DNA from: CAYWTX01 sp964461295 | GTDB taxonomy: Bacteria; Planctomycetota; Phycisphaerae; SM23-33 | Assembly: GCA_964461295.1 (NCBI GenBank) | Contig: CAYWTX010000269.1 | Coordinates: forward strand, 1 to 36,768 | Reading direction: 5' to 3' | DNA length: 36,768 bases | In this document: piece after piece, positions 7,204 to 14,725 of the stretch | Numbering within the stretch: the stretch's first letter is position 1 | How the letters are laid out: each line of letters opens with the position of its first letter | The notes under the pieces: model-generated | Seen by the model: the letters and a program-made list of their open reading frames with translations, nothing else | Told to the model about the DNA's origin: nothing | The model's database searches: none | Made by a program: the position numbers and the translations under genes

Positions 7204-7938
7204 CTACTTCGCCGCTCGGATGAACGCCTCCACCTTGGCCATGTCCTTGATGCCGGGGGAGCTTTCCACGCCGCTGGCGACGTCCACCGCCCACGGCTGC
7301 ACGATTCGGATGGCCTCGGCGACGCAGGATGCGTCCAGCCCGCCGGCGAGGATGATCGGGCCGAGGGCGTCGAGCTTGCCCGCCGCGCGAGCGTCGGCGA
7401 CCAGTTGCCAGTTGAACCGCTTTCCGGTGCCGCCGGCGGCGCGGGGGTCGTAGGCGTCGAGCAGGACAACCGGGGACCCGATGCCTGGGACCGGGGGCCG
7501 AGGCGAACCCGGAACCGGGGCGGACTTACAGAGCCGGGCCGTGTCGGCCCGGTCGCCACCAAAGAGGGACCGCGCCCGATCGCTCCACTCCGCCGCCTCC
7601 TCGAGCGTCCGCTCATCTCGCACGCGGAACGCCTTGATGCACGGGCGAGCGATTTGGGCGGCCAGTTCCGGCGGTTCGTCGCCGTGCAGTTGCACCAGGT
7701 CGATACCGGTCTGCTCGATGGCGTCGTTGATTTCGTCGGCCGGGGAATCGACGAACACGCCGACGGCAGCGGCGCCGGGCGGCAGGGCGGCGACGACGGC
7801 GGCGGCCTGCTCGAGCGTGACCTGGCGCGGGCTTGGGGCGAAGACCAGGCCGATCATGTGGGCGCCCAGTTCGGCGACCCGCACGGCGTCGGCGGGGTCG
7901 CGCAGCCCTTCAATCTTCACTACCACACGGTGGGGCAT
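7204..7938 (-). CDS. trpF: Phosphoribosylanthranilate isomerase-like, catalytic Cys replaced by Glu
   Basis: 244-residue (beta/alpha)8 enzyme converting phosphoribosylanthranilate to CdRP in tryptophan synthesis. Family marks are VKIEGL at the N-terminus, GLVFAPSPRQV, VQLHGDE, the general-acid Asp in LLDAYD (Asp 161), GGTGKRFNW, ILAGGLD and VASGVESSPGIKD. Two oddities stand out. The normal KICG motif reads KIEG, so the general-base cysteine is Glu 10. Residues about 126-155 are an insertion rich in Pro and Gly encoded by repeat-like DNA containing a perfect palindrome (7531-7555). The gene starts eight bases after the restriction-modification stop, so they may share a transcript. trpC lies separately at 22172. 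Whether it is active is uncertain. Confidence 0.88.
   Translation of the reverse strand: MPHRVVVKIEGLRDPADAVRVAELGAHMIGLVFAPSPRQVTLEQAAAVVAALPPGAAAVGVFVDSPADEINDAIEQTGIDLVQLHGDEPPELAAQIARPCIKAFRVRDERTLEEAAEWSDRARSLFGGDRADTARLCKSAPVPGSPRPPVPGIGSPVVLLDAYDPRAAGGTGKRFNWQLVADARAAGKLDALGPIILAGGLDASCVAEAIRIVQPWAVDVASGVESSPGIKDMAKVEAFIRAAK
7531..7555. repeat. Family-C palindrome inside trpF
   Basis: CCGGGCCG-TGT-CGGCCCGG with flanking bases GAG and TCG. The same 25 bases occur between genes at 14358-14382. Here they are read in frame as part of the TrpF insertion. Confidence 0.75.
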
Positions 7939-7946
7939 GTTGAGAG

Positions 7947-10900
7947 TTACCTTCGCCCGTGAATGAACCAGTGCATCAGCAAACCGGCGGCGGCGTCGCG
8001 AAGGGTCTGCGTGCCGGTGCGCGAACCGGCCAGGGAGTCAAAGCGAGCGCGAGCATCGTTCAGGCGATTCTCGACAGCCTTAAGCCACTCAGTGCAGGCG
8101 GATTCGTCGGTCGGCAGTTCGATCTGCCCGCGGATTTCCAGGTTCGCCAGCAGCGCCACTAGTGCGGCCTGTGCGGGGTGGGCGTAGGTTTCGTGGTACA
8201 CCGTTCTGCCCTGCGCGAAGTCCACGCCGGCGGGCGAGAACATGTGCCCTTTGCCCAACGCTGTGGCCTTGCCGTCGGGAATGTTGACGGCCTGGCGCTG
8301 GGCCTTGAGCGTCTTGAGCCAGTCGGCCAGGGGCGGACGCTTGTCGTCGTCGCCCAGCGAATCCCAGAGGCTCGCGGCGATATCGTCCGCCGTGATCCGC
8401 CGCTGACTGCCGGTTCGCTGCACCTGTTTCTGCACCTCGACAATCCGCACCTGCCGGTAGTGCGCGGCGGTTTCCAGGTACAGTTCATCCAGTATCCGCT
8501 CCCGCTCTTGCGGATCGGTCACGCCGATCATCTCCAACACCGCATCGTCGAGGGCGCGGCGATCGGGCCGGAGGAGTTCATCGCACAAGCCCACGGGTCG
8601 CTGGGCGAGTTGCTTGACGTGCTCCACGGTGTGGCAGTGCATGAACTCGATCTCGACCAGCGGCTGCGTCGGGCGGGCCTGCATCCGGCCGAAGGCGGCA
8701 AGGATTCGTCCGGCAACTGCCTCTGACACGCCCCGGACATCCGGAACTTCCAGAAGGTTCACGTCGACTACTTCCGTCTTGAGGTTCCCCTCTGTTCCGG
8801 CATATCGGCCGTAGTAAGTCTTGAACAGGGCTATAGGGGTGCTGTTTAGAACGGCCGGAAGCAAGATCGCTTCCCGCTCCGATAGGCCCGCAGCATCGAT
8901 ATAGAAGAGGTTGTGATTGCAGACAAGTCCCTGCACGTTCGCGGGGACCACATGCCGGTATTGTTGTGCCATCGGCCAGAAAGCTGTGCCCGTCCTCACG
9001 CCCGTCAAGTCATACCACAGCGGCCGTGAGGCGCACGTGGACCGTTGGGGCACGGGCACGGGCTTGGATTTCCTGGAGTCGAAGGTTTGTTTGGCCCCCC
9101 AGCGGATGTATTTGGCGACGTAGGTTCCGGCCAGATCCCTTAACCCTTTGTTGACCCAGAGCACCACGCGGTCGGTGTCGGCTGGGCGGACCACTGGGCG
9201 GTCCACCTGCATGAGACTGTGTACCTCGGGGCGGAGGTACGCGGTCTCGATGGGGTGGAGCGTGTTGTCGCCGGCGCGGACGATGCGGACCTTCCCGCTC
9301 TGAACTTGGTTGAGTTTGGCCGGGGTAAGTAGGCAGACGTTGTTCCACGCCAGGCCCTTGCGGACTTCGGCCAGGACTTCCTCCGTCACATCGCGCGGCA
9401 TGAAGAACGCGTCGCAACCGCTCTTGATGCCGAAACGAATGTCGGCGATCTCTCCGAGTTTGGCAAACCGCCGGCCGTAGTCGCGCATGATGCGGAAGTA
9501 AATGTCGGGCGCGCGCAGGAATCGCCCCCACTTGCCGGCCACATAATGGTCGGCGTGCCCGTTCCAGTCCCTAACGGCCTGCTCGTGTGAGGAGCGGGCG
9601 TCTTGTCCATGGGCTGCTTGTCCCGCGGAACCGTCCTCGTCCTCTTCTTCCGCGGGCGGGACCTCCTCGCCGCTCTTTGCCAGCAACTTGCCGGCCTGTA
9701 CGCCTTCTTCCCATAGGCGTGTTTGGGGCACGACGATAATGCGGAGGTAGTCATCCTTGAAACCATCGGATGTTTCGACTAACCCGCGAAGGCGTTCGGC
9801 CGCGTCCTGTCGAGCCGCTTCGTCGCTTGCGGCACGCTCGCCCAGGATGTCGGCCAGGGGTTTCTGCAACCGAACGAATCGCACGAGGTTGGCGTCACGA
9901 ACTTGTTTGTCGGAACAGGATTGGAGGATCGTGGCGGCCGTCTTGACGCGGGCGTCGGAGAACCAAGGCTCATCCACGCTTTCGAGGACGGCGATCAACT
10001 TGAAGTTCCGGAGAATCCAGCCCTGGAGGGCGAAGCCGTATTCCACGTCCAACCAGCTTGACGAGGTGAGGAACCCGAAGTAGCCGCCTTCTCTAAGGAA
10101 CTTGGCCGCCACGGGCCAGAAGTAGCAATGCAGATCGGCCCGGCCGGACAGCCTCAACCCAGGCCAGAGATGAGCCAGTAGCTCCTGGAAGAACTCCTTG
10201 GTGTTCTTTCGGCGAGACTCGAAGACTTCCTTGGGTTCATCGCGGTTTCGCTTGAGTTGTGATCGTTTGTCGATCAGTTCCTGACGAACATACGGCGGAT
10301 TGCCAATGACGGCGTCCAGTTCAGGCAGGGGCACGAGGCGCTTGGATCGTCCTTTCTCGCCGCGCGGGCCGGGGACGGCGCAGAATTCCGCGGGCGTTTC
10401 AGCGACCTCAAAGAAATTGCCCCGACGGATAAGGGGAAAGTTCTCTTCATCCGTAATCTGCCGGGCGGCCAGGTTCAGCGTCGCCAGATGCGCGGGAAAC
10501 AAGGCGATGTCGCAACCGTAGATCTCGCGCAGCAATTCCTGGTGGTTCTTTTCGTGGTCCTGATGTCGCCCGCCCCCGCGCCCTTGGCCGCTCAGCCACG
10601 CCTTGCGGTGGTAGGCGCGAACCAGGAAGGAACCGGACCCGCAAGTGGGGTCGAGTACCGCGTCTCCAGCGCGGCGAATGCAGAAGGCGTTGATGACATC
10701 CACGATGTCCTGATGCGTGAAGAACTGGCCGAACTTCTGGCGTTCTTCCGGCGAGATGAGCTTCTGGAAGACGCCCCCGAGGATGTCGGATGGAACCTTG
10801 CGGAAATCATATTCGGCCAGGTTGACGAAGAAGCCCTTCCAGCCACGGCACGCTTGCGGACTGGCGAAGACGAGCGAGCCGGCCCAATCGTCCATGTCCG

Positions 10901-11819
10901 GGTAGAAGACAGGCTCGTAGTCGCCGGTGGCCTTGACCGCGGCCTCAAAAAACAGGCGAAAATGCTTGTAGATGAGGCTTGGCCCGAGTTTGGATGACGG
11001 CATCCTAAGCGGTTTGAGCATCTCCTGGAACTTCGCCTGGATGGCCTTGTAGAAGATGGCCCGGTTTGTAAACACGTAGCAGAGGGTGCGGGAGGCCCGG
11101 TCGAGCGCCTGCCGCCAGTTCTCCGGGTCGTCCGGATTGAACGTCCACTGCATCTCGGTTGTCATCCAGGCGCGGAGGCGATCGGCGAAGGCATGGTCCC
11201 GCGCGCACTCCATGACCAGGTATTCCCGCGTGCCGACGAGCGGCTCGTCGAGGTAGGTTTCCAGCGAATGGAGGAATATCTCGTCCGGCTTCCTGCCCCA
11301 ATCAACAAGCGTGCCTTGAACGATCCGGGCAAACCTGGCAAACACCCTGGGCAGAAACTTGTCTCGAAGGCACGCCTTGACTTCGGGACGAGCCCACTCG
11401 TCGCGGTGCGCCAATCGGTAACCAACGTCATCCTGCAGGTCCCACCATTCGACCCGTCGGTCAATCATGTGCCGGTCATAGAGACGCCGGTCAAACAAGA
11501 CGAGCGTATTGACATTCCAGGTGAAGAAATAATCGCACAGGATGTTGTCGGCCTTCTGGAACGCATCTTGTACCAGGGCTGGATCATAGGGGCTGCGGCC
11601 CTCGGCCGTGCCGGGCATCTTGACCTCGCCTGACAGAATAGGCGTGCGATGCTCGCGGTCAATGATTCGGAGGTCTTGTCGTTTGTTGGTTCCCCTGCCG
11701 TATGTTTCGATATGCGCTTCGGAGAAAGGCCACTCGGGATGTTGAGCGAAGAGGGCGTCAGCCCATGACTTCACCTCGGCACAGAAGGCGACCTCGTGTT
11801 GTCGATCTTCGCTTACCAT
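7947..11819 (-). CDS. Single-chain type IIG restriction-modification enzyme (Eco57I-like methylase)
   Basis: About 1290 residues from the chosen ATG at 11819, which has AGAGGG just upstream. The N-terminus carries a probable PD-(D/E)xK nuclease: Asp 49 in RQDL and Glu 65-x-Lys 67 in LSGEVKMPG. A helical part ends in FGQFFTHQDIVDVINAF, typical of N6-adenine methylases. SAM motif I is DPTCGSGSF (about 387-395) and catalytic motif IV NPPY (about 505-508), in gamma-class order. The C-terminal half is the likely target-recognition region (RFAKLGEIADIRFGIKSG) plus a long helical tail. It should cut and methylate the same site without separate subunits. The open frame runs upstream to 12071, but that part looks non-homologous. 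No second restriction gene is nearby; BREX PglX is an alternative, though the N-terminal nuclease argues against it. Confidence 0.87.
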   Translation of the reverse strand: MVSEDRQHEVAFCAEVKSWADALFAQHPEWPFSEAHIETYGRGTNKRQDLRIIDREHRTPILSGEVKMPGTAEGRSPYDPALVQDAFQKADNILCDYFFTWNVNTLVLFDRRLYDRHMIDRRVEWWDLQDDVGYRLAHRDEWARPEVKACLRDKFLPRVFARFARIVQGTLVDWGRKPDEIFLHSLETYLDEPLVGTREYLVMECARDHAFADRLRAWMTTEMQWTFNPDDPENWRQALDRASRTLCYVFTNRAIFYKAIQAKFQEMLKPLRMPSSKLGPSLIYKHFRLFFEAAVKATGDYEPVFYPDMDDWAGSLVFASPQACRGWKGFFVNLAEYDFRKVPSDILGGVFQKLISPEERQKFGQFFTHQDIVDVINAFCIRRAGDAVLDPTCGSGSFLVRAYHRKAWLSGQGRGGGRHQDHEKNHQELLREIYGCDIALFPAHLATLNLAARQITDEENFPLIRRGNFFEVAETPAEFCAVPGPRGEKGRSKRLVPLPELDAVIGNPPYVRQELIDKRSQLKRNRDEPKEVFESRRKNTKEFFQELLAHLWPGLRLSGRADLHCYFWPVAAKFLREGGYFGFLTSSSWLDVEYGFALQGWILRNFKLIAVLESVDEPWFSDARVKTAATILQSCSDKQVRDANLVRFVRLQKPLADILGERAASDEAARQDAAERLRGLVETSDGFKDDYLRIIVVPQTRLWEEGVQAGKLLAKSGEEVPPAEEEDEDGSAGQAAHGQDARSSHEQAVRDWNGHADHYVAGKWGRFLRAPDIYFRIMRDYGRRFAKLGEIADIRFGIKSGCDAFFMPRDVTEEVLAEVRKGLAWNNVCLLTPAKLNQVQSGKVRIVRAGDNTLHPIETAYLRPEVHSLMQVDRPVVRPADTDRVVLWVNKGLRDLAGTYVAKYIRWGAKQTFDSRKSKPVPVPQRSTCASRPLWYDLTGVRTGTAFWPMAQQYRHVVPANVQGLVCNHNLFYIDAAGLSEREAILLPAVLNSTPIALFKTYYGRYAGTEGNLKTEVVDVNLLEVPDVRGVSEAVAGRILAAFGRMQARPTQPLVEIEFMHCHTVEHVKQLAQRPVGLCDELLRPDRRALDDAVLEMIGVTDPQERERILDELYLETAAHYRQVRIVEVQKQVQRTGSQRRITADDIAASLWDSLGDDDKRPPLADWLKTLKAQRQAVNIPDGKATALGKGHMFSPAGVDFAQGRTVYHETYAHPAQAALVALLANLEIRGQIELPTDESACTEWLKAVENRLNDARARFDSLAGSRTGTQTLRDAAAGLLMHWFIHGRR

Positions 11820-12010
11820 CGGCCCTCTTGTCCTGCATATGATGGGATCGTCCTGCGGAGCGACGAAGTTCCCGCCGCAGCGTTGGCAATCGCCGAGATT
11901 ATGCGACGCGGCCGCGCAGATAGCAAGCAAGGCGGGCTTCTCGACTTTCCTTCTTTCCTTCTGGCTCATCGTGCGGCAGAGAATGTTTCGCCGCGCGGCG
12001 AAAATAGCGG

Positions 12011-12039
12011 TTGACTCGACCGGGCGGGGTACGTAGCGT
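12011..12039 (+). promoter_or_regulatory. Possible sigma70-type promoter for sugar kinase
   Basis: TTGACT (12011-12016), 17-base spacer, TAGCGT (12034-12039), about 40 bases before the kinase start. The -35 is good, the -10 weak, so this is tentative. Confidence 0.35.
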
Positions 12040-12082
12040 TTGGGCGGCGCGGAGGTTCCATGCTTGCGCATGGGAGGCGAAG

Positions 12083-13180
12083 GTGACAGCAGGTATGGCG
12101 AGCGGGTTCCAAAATGGGCCGGTGGAGCTGTTTGTCCCCGGGCGGTTGTGCCTTTTCGGCGAGCACAGCGACTGGGCGGCCGAGTACGGCCTGCACGCGG
12201 GCTACTGCATGGTGATCGGCACCGACCAGGGCCTGCGAGCCGAGGCGCGGGCCAGCGAGGAGTTTGTCGTCGAGACGGAGTTGCCGGACGGGCTGGGCCG
12301 GCCCAGCGGGCGGCGGCGCCGCATGAGTTGCCTGTGGAAGGCCGACACGCTCCTGGCCGCGGCCAAGGACGAGGAGGAGTTCTTCCGTTACTGCGCGGGC
12401 GTGGCGTACGAGATGTGCCAGCGCGAGGGAGTGGACGGCGGGATCGACCTGAAGATCACCCGCATGGACCTGCCGCTGAGAAAGGGCGTGTCCAGTTCGG
12501 CGGCGGTGTGCATCCTGATGGCCAAAGCCATCGACGCGGCGTACGGGCTGGGGCTGTTCCCTCACGAGCTGATGGAGGTGGCGTACCTGGGCGAGAAGCT
12601 CACCGGCAGCCAGTGCGGGCGGATGGACCAGGCGTGCATCTACGGCAAGACGCCGGTGTTGCTGACGTTCCAGAAGGCCTCGGCCGTGCGAGTGGAGCCG
12701 GTTTTCCCCGAGCGGGAGATCCCGATGTTCTTTGTGGACCTTGGGGGCAACAAGGACACGGTGAAGATCCTGGCGGACTTGCAGGGCGCGTACCTGCGGA
12801 ACAAGGACCTGGTCCGCGGGCTGGGCTGTCACAGCGAACGGATCGTGCGGCAGGCGTACCGGGCGCTGTCAGCCGGGGATGCCGAATGGCTCGGCCGGCT
12901 GATGGCCGAGGCGCAGGAGAATTTCGACAGGCGGGTGGCGCCGGGCAGTCCGGCGGAGTTGGCAGGGCCGCTGCTGCACCGGCTGCTGGACTGGCCCGAG
13001 TTGGCGGCGCACGTGCATGGCGGCAAGGGCGTGGGCAGCCAGGGCGACGGCACGGCCCAGTTCGTGGCGCGCGGCGACGCCGACCGCGACGAGGCCATGC
13101 GCAGGATTAAGGAGCAGTTCCCCGAGATGCGTTGCTTCCCGCTGACGATCCGGGCGGCGACGGGGGCGGGCAAGGCGTAG
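12083..13180 (+). CDS. GHMP-family sugar kinase (galactokinase-like)
   Basis: A cytosolic ATP-dependent small-molecule kinase, most likely phosphorylating a sugar. The substrate-entry motif PGRLCLFGEHSDWA matches the galactokinase-type PGRxNLxGEHxDY. The phosphate-binding motif is PLRKGVSSSAAVCI and motif 3 is GGKGVGSQGDGTAQF. The catalytic Asp is probably that in CGRMDQACIYG. GTG 12083 is chosen because GGGAGG lies five bases upstream; ATG 12095 is the alternative, and a longer frame from 12011 covers the putative promoter. The next gene is a sugar-nucleotide epimerase 180 bases downstream, so both may make an activated sugar. The substrate (galactose, fucose, arabinose, heptose) cannot be told. 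Confidence 0.83.
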   Translation: MTAGMASGFQNGPVELFVPGRLCLFGEHSDWAAEYGLHAGYCMVIGTDQGLRAEARASEEFVVETELPDGLGRPSGRRRRMSCLWKADTLLAAAKDEEEFFRYCAGVAYEMCQREGVDGGIDLKITRMDLPLRKGVSSSAAVCILMAKAIDAAYGLGLFPHELMEVAYLGEKLTGSQCGRMDQACIYGKTPVLLTFQKASAVRVEPVFPEREIPMFFVDLGGNKDTVKILADLQGAYLRNKDLVRGLGCHSERIVRQAYRALSAGDAEWLGRLMAEAQENFDRRVAPGSPAELAGPLLHRLLDWPELAAHVHGGKGVGSQGDGTAQFVARGDADRDEAMRRIKEQFPEMRCFPLTIRAATGAGKA

Positions 13181-13360
13181 CATCGCGGCGAGGACCGCAT
13201 CGGAAGGAGCGCCGCGAGGCAAGCCGGTTGGGGGCCTTGCTCCGGGATTGTGATCGTATCCCGAAGGGACCTCTTCGGGGCTCGCGGTCGTGATCGGCTT
13301 TCCTCGGTTTGGGTGAACGAAGGTTCCGCAAGCAGTCTGCATCAGGAACAAGGAGCGTGC

Positions 13361-14332
13361 ATGAACGTTCTGGTTACGGGCGGCGCGGGGTTCATCGGTT
13401 CGCACCTGGCCGAGGCCATGCACGAACTGGGCCACGAGGTCACCGTCGTTGACGACCTGTCGACGGGTTCGCTGGAGAACCTTTCCTCGCTGATGAACCG
13501 GCAGCGGTTCCACTTCGTTCGCGAATCGGTGCGCAACGAGACCACAATGACGCACATGGTGGACCACTGCGACGTGATCTTTCACCTGGCGGCGGCCGTG
13601 GGCGTGCAGTTGATCGTCGACCGCCCGGTGCATACCATCGAAACGAACATTCACGGTTCGGAGGTGGTGCTGAACCTGGCGAACAAGTTCGGGCGCAAGA
13701 CGTTCGTGGCCTCGACGTCGGAGGTGTACGGCAAGAGCACCAAGACGCCCTTCAACGAGGACGACGACGTGACGTTGGGCTCCACGCGGTTCACCCGCTG
13801 GAGCTATGCGTGCAGCAAGATGGTGGACGAGTTCCTCGCGCTGGCCTACCACGACCAGTACGGTCTGCCGACCATCGTGTGCCGGTTTTTCAACACGGTA
13901 GGTCCGCGGCAGACGGGGATGTACGGCATGGTGATCCCTCGGTTCATCCGCTGGGCGCTGGCCGGCGAGCCGATCAGGGTGTACGGCACGGGCAACCAGA
14001 GCCGCTGCTTCTGCCACGTCGCCGACGTGGTGGAGGCCCTCATCCGCCTGCTGGGCTGTCCCAAGGCCCTCGGCGAAGTGATCAACGTCGGCTCCGATCG
14101 GTCCATCAGCATCAACGACCTGGCCGACAAAATCATCGAGATGACCGGCTCCAAGGCCGGCAAGGTCTACCTCAGCTACGAGGAAGCCTACGGCCGGGCC
14201 TTCGACGACATGCAGAAGCGCGTGCCGGACCTGGGGAAGATCCGGCGGCTGATCGACTACCAGCCGCGTCGGACGCTGGAGGAAACGCTGAAGCAGACGA
14301 TCGAGTTTGAGCGAGCGAGGATGAGGAAATAG
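13361..14332 (+). CDS. NAD-dependent sugar-nucleotide epimerase/dehydratase
   Basis: 323-residue extended SDR enzyme acting on nucleotide sugars, for example UDP-glucose 4-epimerase, dTDP-glucose dehydratase or UDP-glucuronate decarboxylase. Visible: NAD motif TGGAGFIGSH at residues 7-16, AAAVGV, catalytic Ser in STSEVYG, the Tyr-x3-Lys in WSYACSKMVDE, and the nucleotide-binding FFNTVGPRQTG. GVQ and RWSYACSK resemble the decarboxylase/GalE group. The start ATG 13361 has AAGGAG five bases upstream, whereas an in-frame extension to 13250 has none of these features. It follows the GHMP kinase and is followed by repeat-rich DNA. Exact substrate is unknown. Confidence 0.86.
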   Translation: MNVLVTGGAGFIGSHLAEAMHELGHEVTVVDDLSTGSLENLSSLMNRQRFHFVRESVRNETTMTHMVDHCDVIFHLAAAVGVQLIVDRPVHTIETNIHGSEVVLNLANKFGRKTFVASTSEVYGKSTKTPFNEDDDVTLGSTRFTRWSYACSKMVDEFLALAYHDQYGLPTIVCRFFNTVGPRQTGMYGMVIPRFIRWALAGEPIRVYGTGNQSRCFCHVADVVEALIRLLGCPKALGEVINVGSDRSISINDLADKIIEMTGSKAGKVYLSYEEAYGRAFDDMQKRVPDLGKIRRLIDYQPRRTLEETLKQTIEFERARMRK

Positions 14333-14357
14333 CCCAACGCGCCGTGTGGGCGCAACG

Positions 14358-14382
14358 GAGCCGGGCCGTGTCGGCCCGGTCG
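14358..14382. repeat. Family-C palindrome, intergenic copy
   Basis: Identical over 25 bases to the palindrome within trpF (CCGGGCCG-TGT-CGGCCCGG at 14361-14379). It lies just 3' of the epimerase and could act as a transcription stop, though no T-run follows. Confidence 0.7.
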
Positions 14383-14396
14383 GTTACGTTAAGGGA

Positions 14397-14510
14397 CCGT
14401 CACGAAATAACCTCAGCAAGCCAGTCTTGGTGGCACAGCTTTCCAAGCTGTGCAGCACAGGTCGGAGACCTGTGCCACCTGGGAAACGTGAACAAGTTAT
14501 TTCGTGACGG
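14397..14510. mobile_element. 114-bp MITE-like element, copy 2
   Basis: Same 15-bp perfect terminal inverted repeats and two hairpins as the 7017-7130 copy, with one mismatch in 114. The flanks TTAAGGGACCGT on the left (14389-14400) and TTAAGGGACCGT on the right (just after 14513) form a 12-bp direct repeat that partly overlaps the element end and might mark the insertion target. It is framed by two family-C palindromes in opposite orientation. Confidence 0.85.
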
Positions 14511-14540
14511 CGCTTAAGGGACCGTGTTCTTCAGGGGCAC

Positions 14541-14569
14541 AACCGGCTCGACACGAGCCGGCTCCGTTC
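14541..14569. repeat. Family-C palindrome, inverted and stem-variant copy
   Basis: CCGGCTCG-ACA-CGAGCCGG at 14543-14561, followed by CTCCGTT. Compared with the reverse complement of the 14358 copy, the loop ACA and right flank are kept, while two base pairs in the stem changed on both sides, a compensatory change pointing to selection on the hairpin. Confidence 0.65.
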
Positions 14570-14725
14570 CTTCTCCCATTCAGGCGTTCCCTGTATCCAT
14601 CTTGGGCTTCCCTTCCTGCTTTCGCCTTCCAGCTTCAGCGCCCGGAGATTACTCTGTTCCACCTGTGTGTGATCTGTCTCCTGCTGGCAGCCGGTGGCTG
14701 GCAGCCGGAGGCTGGAAGCTCCCCT

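Noticed and set aside
11820..12071. N-terminal extension of the restriction-modification gene
   Set aside because: The added part does not match methylase or nuclease patterns, and ATG 11819 has a ribosome-binding-like sequence.
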